The notes under the pieces: generated by a model
Told to the model about the DNA's origin: nothing
The model's database searches: none
What the model saw: only the letters and a program-made list of their open reading frames with translations
Program-made: the position numbers and the translations under genes
Source: Paramacrobiotus metropolitanus
Lineage: Eukaryota; Tardigrada; Eutardigrada; Parachela; Macrobiotidae
Length of the DNA: 64,000 nucleotides
Direction: 5' to 3'
Assembly (NCBI RefSeq): GCF_019649055.1
Contig: NW_026570232.1
Coordinates: 1,302,001-1,366,000 of the forward strand
Shown: positions 24,551 to 35,363 of the stretch, one piece after another
Layout of the letters: each line of letters starts with the position of its first letter
Position numbering within the stretch: the first letter of the stretch is position 1

Positions 24551-26196
24551 TTAGCGGTGATACCTGCGTAACTTTTGCCCGCATGCATTTCTCAGTGAGG
24601 ACTGGGCAAAAACTAAAATAACAGGATCAGTTACCAACTGCAAATTGTATAAAATGTTGGCGCTCTTTAAAAGAAGTGACACGTCAAAGCTGACAAACTG
24701 CAGAATAGAGTAATATGTAAGGAGCGGTGCCCAGCAGATAAGCACCGATACTGTTAATAAGCTCAAAACCAGGAAACCATGGGTCTGTCTTCCGGTTTTG
24801 ATAGGACTCGTGGACGCCTTCGCCACGTCTTTTTCTTCTCTTCCTGTAATACTGGTGGGAGCTGCCATGGGTGAGATCAAATTCGTGTTGACTGGGACAC
24901 AGTTGCGCGATTCGGTTTTTTTGACCTTTGTCGTTGAACCAGCGCGGTGTGAGAGGTGCTTGAGGAAAACATATGGGTAAGATCCTATTATGATTATCGC
25001 CGGCATATCGAAACAGATGAATTGCAACACGATGCTGAGAGTGCGCTGTGGTGCTGCAAATCATTCATTAGCGTAAGTTTTAAGGGATTTGGCCCGGTAC
25101 ATAGCACCAAATTCGTGTAATGCATTTAAACTTTTTGGAATTTTGTTACTCTCATAACTCCGCAACCGAATGTTGCGCGCGCAAACGGATTTCACAACTA
25201 CGTACACAATTCTTTTGCCTACAAAATACCATAATGCAATGCAAAAAAGTGTTTGGGAGTGCGCGACAGCGAAAGTTCCCGTCGGTGTACACGAATTTGG
25301 TGCAATGCACCGGGCCAAATCCCTTAATTGCTGAACACCTGGCACCGCAATAAAAAATTATTAAGGCGAGGCAGCGAACATGATTTGGGCGTAATCATAT
25401 GCGCATAACAGGAGCTCTGCGTAATGTATCGATTGCAGCTGCCTCTTTTTTCGCAAATAGGTAGCCAAGCTGACCAATACGGTCCTCGGAAATATGTGCA
25501 CATGACAGTCAAAAATCGCAAGCGTACTACTAGATATAATTATAGTAAGTAGTCATAAAGCATAAAGCGTAAGTACAATATTTGTTATAGTAAAACTTCC
25601 ATAACCATACCGACATTCATGTTGCAGCCATTTTCTAATACCGGACGCCGATAATACAAGGCATCTAGAATATTTCTTGGAAGCAACAGCGCATGCAAAT
25701 ATAACCACATTACTAAACATAACACCACCGCCACTGTTGCCGAATGTACTCTGCGATACGAAAACGGGAACAACATAGCCCAGATTCGGTTGACAGAAAT
25801 AAGAAGGTGCGTGTGGGTGGTGGCCGGCCAGATAATGTGGACGGAGTACTGGTATATATTGCACGAAATGTCGCCCATCCACCAGATACCGTCGACGACC
25901 GCCATAATGTGCAGTGGATCGTGCAGGAGAACGCACAGCACGTTCACCAGTGTCAGATGCATTTGATAGACTGAAAACGGTTTGCTGCGTAACGAACGCT
26001 GGGTAAAGATGACTGACAAAACTGTTGCGTTGAGCATGAACGCCACTAAGCTTATGATTACACTTAGTATCGAATCGAAATTCCATGTTGCCTCGTTAAT
26101 CCAGGTTTGAAACTTTACTGATAGTGTGAGTTCCGATTCCGAATTTGAATCGTTTGTCCATTCCCTTCCTGTGGTGTTATAATATTCTCCAATCAT
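24551..26196 (-). CDS. Rhodopsin-like GPCR, tandem paralogue B
   Basis: Exons 26196-25611 and 25053-24551 are joined in phase 1. The extracellular N-terminus has several Asn-X-Ser/Thr sites. The core matches paralogue A closely: FSVYQMHLTLVNVL, DGIWWMGDISCNIYQY, SVNRIWAMLFPFSYR in place of a DRY motif, LLPRNILDALYYR, TLSIVLQFICFDMPAI, LICWAPLLTYYSILQF and DPVILVFAQSSLRN in place of NPxxY. The third intracellular loop differs in length and sequence from A and C, as expected for paralogues with separate signalling tuning. The intron carries a 240-bp element flanked by TTAA. Confidence 0.88.
25084..25323. mobile_element. TTAA-flanked MITE in GPCR B intron
   Basis: The two ends are inverted repeats about 40 bp long starting GGGATTTGGCCCGGT and ending in its complement. 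TTAA lies directly outside both ends (25080-25083 and 25324-25327), which looks like a target-site duplication. The interior has no transposase. TTAA targets are typical of piggyBac-type transposition, so this may be a piggyBac-dependent MITE. Confidence 0.75.
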
Positions 26197-26855
26197 TTTA
26201 GTGGTGTGGTGTTGCGCCTGCCTGCATTTGCACGAGAATGGTATACTTTTTTAGCAAGCGACTACATACAATAATTTTCATCGAACGAGGTAGTATAGGT
26301 ACTATTTTGATTCGTGGAACTGTGGAGCATATAGTTGTATACAGAGCACACTAGAAACCTACCAATAATCTGCTTACGTGAAAGCGCGAAGGTGTCTCCC
26401 GCTAAACAAAAAGTAACCAATATGTTTACGTATCGCCAGCTGGCCTGCTATACAGTTTACAGTTCATAGCTGGTAAAGGTCATGAAAGTATGCACCAAAA
26501 TGCGAGACGACGCAGTTGTTCAAATTGCAACTGTCGCCGATATCACAGCTTGTATGTACCATTTGAAAATTGCCTTGGCGACCGGATATGTACAAGCTAC
26601 AAAGCCGAAGTCAGATACACATAGAGTTAAAAATAGTCCGAGGTAGACTTGTATAACGAATTATGTACAGTACGTTTTCACCAAAGTTATATGAACGTTA
26701 ACCATTGTTCCGATAGCAGTTCTATCAGTACATAAAGGTACGCATCAAGATAGGTCACATAACTTTAATTAGTCCTTGGGAAAAAGGTCACAGTTTCTTC
26801 TTAAGACGAACTACAACAGCATCATTAGCGCCACCCCAAGCACAAAACATTGGAG
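26197..26855. other. Spacer between GPCR paralogues B and C
   Basis: This AT-rich stretch must hold the promoter of paralogue B. I see no gene or repeat structure in it. Confidence 0.4.
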
Positions 26856-28111
26856 CTACTTGAAGAATATTCTTCTGAGGGAACTCTGCGCAAACACCAA
26901 AATAATCGGATCAAACACTACTTGCAAATTATACAAGATATTAGCAATCTTGTACAGCAGCGGCATATCAAAACTTACAAACTGTAAAATGGAGTAATAA
27001 GACAGTAGCGGCACCCAGCATATCAGTATGGACACCGTTAGCCAGCTGAGTACCAGAAAACCATGGTTTCTTTTTGCGTAGTTGTGGTTCGCGGGTTGTT
27101 CCACCAAAGTTTTCCCATGCTCTAATTCGCCATTAGATGATGCTGCATGTTGCACTGCATGCGAATTCCCGGGGAATTTTCCGTGAGAGTCGGTATGGGG
27201 TGTCTGCTTATCATTGGAAATTTTACGGTTTTTAATGTGCTTGTAGTAAATATACGGGTACGAAAGCACCATTACGAAAGCCGGCATGTCGAAGCAGACG
27301 AATTGGTACGCAATACTAAGCGTGCGTTGTGGCCCTACAATCCAATAAAACAGTATAATTATTTATATTGCATGTACTCGCCATAAAAATAAAATTCAGT
27401 AACCGAAAAAAATTAAACAAAACTGCATTTACGATAAATCAGATACACGGCCAAATATACGAGGGGCTAATGTTTTCATCGCGTACCAAAATTCGTAACA
27501 CATCCGTACTCCAGTAAAGGAAGCCGGTAATAGAGCCAGTCCAAAACATTTCGTGGCAGCAATAGCGCGTTCAAATAAATCCACATTCCAGTGCAGAATG
27601 CCAGAGCCAGCGTAGTGGAATGCCGTCGCCGGTACGAAAACGGGAACATAACGGCCCAGATTCGGCTGATTGAGATGAGCATGTGCGTGTGTGTAGTGGC
27701 CGCACAGATGACGTGGACAGCGTATTGGTAAAGGTCACATAAGGCGTCACCCATCCACCAGACGCCGTCGACCACAGAGATAATATGCAGTGGGTCATGA
27801 ATAACGACGTAAAGGGCATTGACCAATGTGAGATGCATCTGGTATACGGAGAAGGGAGCATTGGTCAGTGATCGTCGGGTTGCAATGGCCGCCAATACGG
27901 CTACGTTGAAAATAAACGCCAGTACTGCGATGATGGCGTCAAATACGGAATCGATCGTCCAGATGGGGATTAGCAGCTTTTTCGCTGGCGACTCCGAAAG
28001 ACTCCAGGCCGAAAGGTTACTCCATTCTGCCAGCGATTTATTGGATTGTATAATCGAAACCATTGTGTATACTTGTACCGGTGTTAGGCTTATTGTTAAA
28101 AACACTGTCAT
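26856..28111 (-). CDS. Rhodopsin-like GPCR, tandem paralogue C
   Basis: Exons 28111-27487 and 27334-26856 are joined in phase 1 at the same site as in paralogues A and B. Shared marks are FSVYQMHLTLVNALYVVIHD, DGVWWMGDALCDLYQY, SISRIWAVMFPFSYRRRHS, LLPRNVLDWLYYRLPLLEYG, TLSIAYQFVCFDMPAFVM, LICWVPLLSYYSILQF and DPIILVFAQSSLRR. DRY is replaced by SRIW, and NPxxY by DPIILVFAQ. The extracellular N-terminus is the longest of the three. The protein stops soon after TM7, so there is almost no cytoplasmic tail. The short (about 150 bp) intron has no insertion. Probably a product of tandem duplication, with sequence divergence too great to be recent. Confidence 0.88.
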
Positions 28112-29653
28112 TCAACAAACTGAACAAAGTTACCGGTGTAGTAAAAACTCTCTTCCCGATTTCTGAGAAATAGGCCAGCCGGTTTCGTTTATGTACATTG
28201 GTTGCAGTGGTCCCGCAGCATTAATGCACTACTTCTTCATTATTCGGCAAAACAAAGATGCAAATAGCAAAGACATATGGCGATTACGCTTACATTTGGA
28301 TTATGGTAACACTGCACGTACGCATATGCATACAATATTTATGATGCAGCGATACTTGAGAACATAAATACTACAGGAAAAGGGAAAGGTGCGTGGAAAT
28401 TTGATGTCAATATTTAGGACTTCGATTACGTTCAATTTGGGCACTCCTCCTCAAATTAGACACTAGCATTTAGTTCACGTTGCTGTTTCTGTAACTTAAT
28501 TTCTGATGGCAGATACGTTTTTATTTTTAGAAGTTGAAAATCTACGGAGTACTGATAAATTAGGTATGAATTTTTGCAATGGATTCAAGGCGCTTCGTTT
28601 TAATCGAGATGGACGCAAGATTTGATATAAAAGTAAACATTCCCACCTCTGGGAACAACTACAGCGCCCTGAAACGTGAAGCTGCAGATTTCTTTGAAGA
28701 AATAAAATGAATGCTGTAATTAGCACGTGTCTGCAGAAAATGTATCTGTTCCCCAGAGAAATAGGTCGGAAATTTGTTGGGTTGAACGTTCTAAGATAAA
28801 TCGTATATGTAACATAATTCTGTTGTGCTTTCAAACATGAAATGCGACGCACGGATACGTTTTCTTAAAAATAAATAATAAATAACGTTATAATGCTCAC
28901 CTACTTCGGTGTAATTCGTAACAACACGCATCTCCACATTTGTTTTGAATTTTTCTTTTATTATGATCGGGAAATACCATGCATAGTGCACTTGATTTAC
29001 GGACCCTTTCTTGTACGAAGCAAAATAACAAGCCCGTACCGAACAACAGTTCGACCTTTCGACAGCTTTCGACTTTTTTTGTAAGCTGCTGTGACTGTAA
29101 TCTAATGGTTCGTCAATATGTAAATAGATTTTTTTTATTAAATTGTTTGGTATTATTCATTTCACTTATTTGCAAGACAAGTAGAACTGCGGTGCAACTG
29201 CGGTTGCACCGCAGTTGCACCGCAGTGTGCAGTTGCAACTGAGTGTGCAGCTTCCGAAGCTGCACACTCAGTTGTGCATTTCTAATAGGTTTACTGTGCG
29301 GCATGTTGAAAACCGCTTTTTATCTACCGTACAGTATCTGTATGACAGCATAGAATATATGAGGATGAGTTGCTTAGCATCGGTAAAATATTTTCAAATT
29401 CCCCCGGATCACAATAAATATACGTACTTACTTATATGTCAAGTAAATACATTACTTGACACGATTTTGATATAGTTGTACTCTGAAATCTCAGTGTTTG
29501 TTTGGCCCTTAATGCGCAATTAAAGCTAAAGGGGTTTATAAGTGAATGTGTTACATACTAATTAATAGGAAATTATTATCGAACTACCATTTAATGAGTT
29601 TTGGAGAAACAACAAGAAGCAGATACGTCACAAGAAATTAAAGACATCGCACC
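28112..29653. other. Gene-poor spacer
   Basis: It holds the upstream region of GPCR C and, at 29186-29274, two adjacent hairpins. A minus frame at 28496-28852 is open for 118 codons but has no recognisable domain and no clear codon bias. No gene called. Confidence 0.45.
29186..29274. repeat. Two adjacent 19-bp perfect hairpins
   Basis: The first stem is 29186-29204 with 29208-29226 (3-base loop) and the second is 29236-29254 with 29256-29274 (1-base loop). Both stems are rich in TGCA and share GTTGCA/TGCAAC words. They may be the core of a small foldback element or a transcribed structure. Confidence 0.85.
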
Positions 29654-30074
29654 ATGAACAATAATGCGGGAAGCCGTCCTCACGAGCGACTTGTCGATAT
29701 CCAGGGGCAGGGCACCAGTGGGCAGGTAATACTGTACATGAGCGTCAACAATTTTTAGTGACAGCGATTATAACATCATCAAAAAGCACGAAGTCGCGGT
29801 TCATAAACCTGTTCTGGCCTTATGTTCTTTTACATTGCGTTGCAATTTATAGTATGCCACCATACAACACAACTGTAACTTAGGGATACCGGTATTAATT
29901 TTTTTTCAGTGCGAACTTTCACATGCAACTACGAGTACCACATAGTTTGCAAATCGCAGCTCTGTATCAAGCGGCCACGAAATTGCGTTTTTGCAGGCAA
30001 ACAGGTTCTTCTGGATTGCAGGGATCATTGTTGCAGTTGTCGCCCTGATTATGATACGCTGGCTTTGGCGTTAA
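29654..30074 (+). CDS. 49-residue single-pass membrane protein, probably tail-anchored
   Basis: Two exons, 29654-29725 and 29997-30074, join in phase 0 at good GT-AG sites (GTAATA donor, TTTTTGCAG acceptor). Exon 1 encodes a short polar N-terminus (MNNNAGSRPHERLVDIQGQG). Exon 2 encodes FFWIAGIIVAVVALIMIRW, a transmembrane helix, followed by two or three residues and the stop. With nothing after the helix and no signal peptide it has the layout of a tail-anchored micropeptide, like small regulators of membrane enzymes. I do not recognise the family. The main doubt is whether such a short two-exon model is real; the clean splice and the coherent helix argue for it. Confidence 0.5.
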
Positions 30075-30415
30075 ATAAGAAAATCTACTACCGGTACTGG
30101 CGGTACATCATGTTGACCTTTCACGGTTATCCATTGTCCAGCAAATGCATGAGTGAGTACGGTTAAATTATGGAGTGCAGATCACATTAGTGTATAACTG
30201 TATTGCTTACTTTGCGCATAACGAATAACGAATTTAAAAAAAAATTCAAAATTTTAATCGATCAAACTGAGGTAAAACTAGAAAAAAAATCGGGTTAATT
30301 AAGACATGTATTTTGTATCGCTCATCAGTAAATAACTACGAAACACTAGAATAAAAATATTCTGTCAAACATTACTAGTATTTATATTATATGGGCAGTT
30401 TGCACTCATAACGAA
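30075..30415. other. Convergent spacer
   Basis: AT-rich 3' region between the micropeptide gene and the LysM gene. Nothing else seen. Confidence 0.4.
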
Positions 30416-31241
30416 TTATCCAAGGTCAGTTTTTTCCACGCGTCTAATTTTGAGCTTCATTCCAACATAGATTTTGTTCGGATCACTTATTCCGTTGTCT
30501 TGAGCGATGGTCTTATATGGCACGTGGAACCTTACTCCGAGCTCGGACAGCGTGTCTCCGTATTTCACAATGTACTCGTAATTCTCGAACTCGATGCACC
30601 CAGTCTGTGTCTCTGCTTTTTCCAGACCGTTGTTACGTATGATTTTCAGTTGTTTGCCCACAGGCACACTGTTTGGATTGGCAATATTGTTATCCCTGGC
30701 AATCTTCATATACGGAACACCATACTTCACGCCTATGGCGGATAAAGTGTCGCCGTATTGAATAGTGTGGATGGTAACCGCCGGATCGACGGCTTCAACC
30801 GGTTTCGCAGCCGCATCTAGAGTAAACAATTCCACATTAGTATACTTAAGTGCTGTTATGTTTAAAAGAATAAGAAACACGAGGCTGTATGCCGGTTGTC
30901 ACGGATTCTCTAGCAGGGTCACCTTTTGTCAAGGTTTGAGCAGACAGTGCATTCCCTTTCTCTGAGCCGTTGCTGCGTATAATCTTCAGCTCGGTTCCCA
31001 CAGGAACCTTGTTCATATCGATAATGTTGTTATCCTTAACGATCTTCGGGTAGGGAACACCATACTTCACTCCTATAGCCGAGAGCGTATCGCCGTATTT
31101 TACCGAATGCACAATTACATCATGGTTAGGCGGTGCCGTCGGTCTCACCGTCGTACCTGAAAATCCATAAATTAGCTCTTCAGATTTTTGTTTTTGCGTT
31201 ACCAAAAACAGAGTCAATAGAAGGTCATCTTCGAGCTGTAA
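30416..31241 (-). CDS. Protein with three LysM domains (5' end unresolved)
   Basis: LysM modules bind N-acetylglucosamine polymers such as peptidoglycan or chitin. The upstream exon (about 31241 to 30935) encodes one LysM (VHSVKYGDTLSAIGVKYGVP, then DNNIIDMNKVPVGTELKI). After an intron (donor AAAG-GTGACC, acceptor CATAACAG) the second exon, ending at 30416, encodes two more: IQYGDTLSAIGVKYGVP with NPNSVPVGKQLKI, and VKYGDTLSELGVRFHVP with DPNKIYVGMKLKI. The first two are nearly identical, which suggests recent internal duplication; the third has diverged. The start is not settled: a hydrophobic LLLTLFLV stretch lies in the first exon but has no in-frame ATG, so an upstream exon with the signal peptide is likely. 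The role is probably extracellular glycan binding. Origin by horizontal transfer is possible but the introns show it is now an animal gene. Confidence 0.75.
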
Positions 31242-31614
31242 TGGTCACAGACTCACAGTTTTCTAACCGTAACAGGCACTAATGGATCGTACCATCCACA
31301 TCTTGGTACCATAGTTTTGGAGGCGCATTTCTAGTTTATCAAACACTGCGCAGATGATCTAGACTCTACAGTACTCGTGTGTACATGACATTGTGATGCA
31401 TTACTTGTGTTTATTGAGTTAATTTTATCACTTTCTTTGGTTCCTTGTACTATACAGCTTATCAGAGCACTGGCACGACCACAGCGTGCTTGCAGTACGC
31501 ACCAGTTGACACAGATTTCACCATCTCGCCGCGGCTTTCTTCGGAATGGGAACTCAGGTTTCGAGGTGGCACAGGAGTCAAAAAATTCATCGCAGGCACA
31601 TTTGCAACTTGTTT
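31242..31614. other. Upstream region of the LysM gene
   Basis: It probably contains the missing first exon and the promoter. No frame clearly fits. Confidence 0.3.
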
Positions 31615-32097
31615 TGTCAGATAGCGTAAAGCTACTGATGGTTTATGGTGGTGAATGACCTTTACTAAACAGCTAACTCAGGCACGACGCTAACCCAATC
31701 GTTCTGCTAACGGTGACCTTTATACAGACTCATTCAGACTAACAGTGCAACAACATCTAGGACAAGAAGATATGCCAGAGAACACTTCCCAAGACCAGAT
31801 ATTCCAGAGCTGCTAGCTATGCAAGATGACATTAATTCATTCACAAGGAGTTCTTCTCCCTCAAGCACTCAGAAGCGATTTCTGATCCAAAATATGAAAG
31901 ATGACAGAACACGCCTTCAACTTAAAAACACTCATAGACAAACCATGAGACAACATTTTATTGATTGTTTTATGAGATCAAAGTACATAACACTTTACTA
32001 ATTGGCTGATACTTTCTGGCCACTTCCTTTCGTTGCAAACCACATCAAAGTATAACTGTCCATACAAAATGTACTTCAACCAGTCGTACTCGTGACA
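31615..32097 (+). repeat. Long direct repeat, copy 1
   Basis: This 483-bp segment matches 36641-37124 almost perfectly; I saw only small indels (for example CCTTTACTAAAC against CCTACTAAAC, and ATGAGATCAA against ATGAGAGATCAA). The copies are in the same orientation, 5,026 bp apart. This copy abuts the 3' end of a broken membrane-protein gene. Confidence 0.95.
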
Positions 32098-33014
32098 CGC
32101 TCCTTCTTTGGACCGTGACGTCCTCGGCACGAACGTCCACAGGATCCATCCGAACATCCATTGCTGACGAAACTTAAGACAGCTGACTTACAGCCACGAG
32201 AACCGTTGGCTACATGGAGGCCCAGGTAAAACTCCTGGCGTAATACAGCTGACAGGTGGTGGCACGTGGTCAGGTCAGGAACATAATACGATGTTGAAAT
32301 TTGAAATAAGATTAGGACAGAAATGTCCATTGATGGCACCACAGTTAACATCAGGAAGGTCACGAAAAATAACGTCAGGTAGTACCACAACAGGTAGCGG
32401 TACAGACTCAGACCATCCATAGGTGTAAAGCGATAGCAATAACTGATGAGAGAACTTCCGCGGCACACATGATATGCCGCAGCGCATTCACAAAATACCA
32501 GGCGCCGACAGCCAACCTGATATCTCTCCCAAAACATATACGCACTTCAACATGGGCGCTAATGACCACCGTTTCCATACTACGGGCGCTCTCGACCAAC
32601 CCGTTAACCAAATCCAATCCCACTTCGCAATCAGCATCAGCTGTCACTCCGCATCCACATCATGCTGTCCTCCGCATCCACACTGCATCTACTGCAAGAT
32701 CACGCGCACCTTCTTGGGCTTTGGTGAATTCCGCTTTGGCAAAAGTTAGTGTGTCCGCAGACGCTGGACCAATCTGCGCTGAATTATTCGACAAAACATC
32801 CCTTATCGGTCCATTCACGGTCAGAACAGCACGCTTCAGTAGCGGATAAAGCTGCATAATTGTGTTGCATCCAGTATATTTACTGCACGTGGCATGTCGC
32901 GATTTATCCAGTTCATTATCGACGAACGCATCTCACATTGAACAGCAGGGCTCTTTACTTATGCTGTCCTCGCTGCAGGTCATTGATCTGCTGGCTCATT
33001 CTCATCTGCGGTGA
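32080..33014 (-). pseudogene. Broken multi-exon membrane-protein gene fragment
   Basis: Two exons splice cleanly: 33014-32959 (around MRMSQQINDLQRGQH) and one from 32882 onward (CNTIMQLYPLLKRAVLTVNG). The second runs into an in-frame TGA at 32660-32662 and then stays open in the same frame through CGCGVTADADCEVGLDLVNG and AWYFVNALRHIMCAAEVLSS. A shifted frame downstream encodes a hydrophobic segment (YYLTLFFVTFLMLTVV). The alternation of a long amphipathic loop with Cys residues and membrane helices recalls prominin-type proteins, but this is a weak resemblance. A 13-bp motif (TGTGGATGCGGAG) is duplicated right at the stop. No 5' exons were found and the 3' end runs into the long direct repeat, so a decayed or rearranged copy is the best reading. 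Confidence 0.35.
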
Positions 33015-34609
33015 CTGCAAAAACATTCCACCCAACCTTGGCGCTTCGGCCCGCACAAGGCGCTCATACGAAAAAATCGATCGATATAGCCGTGCATGCA
33101 AAACTAGGAAACGGAAACCAATAAAACTGCAGTCCTGCAACTCAAAGAAAACAGACAAAGAAAAACAGAAATGTACACTGTATTGAACATGAATACATGC
33201 GACAACACAACACATGGTGCAAACCAAACGAAGATGCAATTTTCACTTTGAAAAAAAAACGCAAAATGAAACAGAAGAAAATGCCATCTTAACCAAAATG
33301 TGGTTGATGTAACTTGAAACCAACATTTAACCAAGCATAATGCGCCCGCGTTAAAACCAAGGAAACAGAAAGGTTTATTAATGCAACATGAGTAATCGAA
33401 CTTTAGTCACATGCCGGCAACTTGGTGGTTCAGTGCGTTACGCTTCAATGCGTAACGTCTGAGTCAGTGCAGACATCTGACAACATACGAGCGCATTGCA
33501 CCGCATTTACTGCTGCCGCTGTAATATATTCGCACAAGCCTGTTTTTTATTTTGTGCGTCCTACACGCAGTTTTGGATGCATGGAACATACAGACAGTTC
33601 CGCGTGTTTGGAAAAGTGAGAAATAGACCACTGTATTATAGTCAGTTACACAAATCATTAAAAGGTTAGTCGTACAATTGCGCTGTCTGTGAATTTTAAT
33701 TTCTAACCATAGATTTATACAGATCACAAATTTTGACATTTTTATTTGTTTTAGGTGAATAAATTCTAGTTCTATTGACAATAATCACCGATTAAATAAA
33801 TACAAGTAATTGTTCCACTTTGCTTGGCAAATTGCAAATTTTAGGAGCCTTCCAATATACAATTTGTTGAAAGCAGGTATACAATAAACTATGACTAAAG
33901 TAACCGACTATTAGGGCTTCCCCCATGGCCAGTTAAAAACGATTGGATAACTAAACAGGAACTTACTTGTACCTTAGTTTCAGTGAAAGTAACGGTATTT
34001 TACCACAGTTTTTCAAAATTTGTAGCAACATTCTGAATTAGCTGATGTTTAGACTGCAAAATCATTACTGACAGATAAAAATTTATAGACAACAGGCGGC
34101 AAAATAAATCATTAATTTAACACTATCAACTCTCTAAATTCCTCACAAAAATCTCATTTCTTACATCATCATCATACACAATTTTGTTTGTATATTTTTG
34201 AAAATGCACCATTTACAGACCAGGGCCCTGACTGTCCATGGCTAAAACTCATAATAAAACTTTATTCAATCACAAAAAATTTTATTTTCAACACACAGCT
34301 AACCACTATACTCCATACTGTCCGCCTGTTGTTTCACTGTCATGGTTTTAATTTTTAAAGGCTTTGAACTAGCAAGCAAAAAATTTGATCGACGATCATT
34401 AATTATTATTATTATTCTTTAGTTTTACACCTGCGCTACTTTGTATACCGTACTTTCTCATTACATTTCGGACTTATTGCCACGTTAGTTTTTTTATCGA
34501 TGTATCATGTTTACCGACAACCGACAAGTACTGTTGTTTTCTTTTAATGTCTTTAAGCCTCTCAACAAACCTATCAACAGTATCTGGTCTGTCTTCGATA
34601 ACTGCTGCT
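33015..34609. other. Gene-poor AT-rich spacer
   Basis: About 1.6 kb with no gene I can support. Downstream of the gag remnant the sequence is AT-rich; I see no LTR, polymerase or primer-binding site. Confidence 0.4.
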
Positions 34610-34610
34610 T

Positions 34611-35363
34611 TCAGTTCAGGTGGCATGTGCTCAAAATCACGCGTACTTTTTCCTGCTCTGTTGCAAGAGGGTTTGTTATGCGAAGGTAATCGAGAATCTC
34701 GAAAACGTAACCCAGAGGATTTTGTAATGGATTATTAGAAAAGCTTAGTGATTGCAGATCAAGGTCGTACGCACTTTTGCCAAACACTTTAAGAAACTCT
34801 TTCTCAGTTTCATCCCAGTCTGGTAGCTTAGTTTTATTCGTAATAAACCATTTTAAAGCGTCTTTGTTTAACCGCATCGGAAACATTTCTTTCAACTTTT
34901 CATTATCCCATTCGAAATATTCACCAAAAAGTTTGAATTTTATCAGAAAATCTGCCGCCGATTCTGAGTCTTGCCCAGAAAATGACGGCAAATCTGCAAG
35001 GTTAACCTTCCGGTCGACTTTGGCAGGATTTAATTTATTTAAAGCATCAGCTAATTTGTTTACTGCAGCTGCATCCATTTTGTTCTGTACAACTGCACCA
35101 ACAAATTTTCTCTCCTCAAACAACTCTAGGTTTGCAGTAACCGGCAAAATATCGTTATCCTGAGAATTAAGAAACTCGTTGTTATTCCCAGTAACCGTAC
35201 TATTCAGATCATTGGTTGTAACCTTGCTCGCGCCTGTAACCGGCTCTTTACTGGTAATCGGCTTCACTTTGTTACTTCTACTTTTTATGGCTTTTTCGCT
35301 TTTATCAACAAGCTCCCTTTCACTCACATGTGTTAACGGTAAGGTGTTTCTTGTAGCAGGCAT
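34611..35363 (-). mobile_element. Retrotransposon gag-like ORF, remnant without polymerase
   Basis: A 250-codon frame starting at an ATG encodes a Lys- and Ser-rich N-terminus followed by a helical domain of the retrotransposon gag type, recognisable by its Phe/Trp-rich core near residues 150-215. The frame ends in TGA at 34611; a shifted frame remains open and coding-like for about 45 codons more, pointing to a frameshift in an old copy. There is no CCHC zinc knuckle, protease, reverse transcriptase or integrase nearby, so it cannot move by itself. Origin from an LTR retrotransposon is inferred. A domesticated single-exon gag gene is the alternative. Confidence 0.6.
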
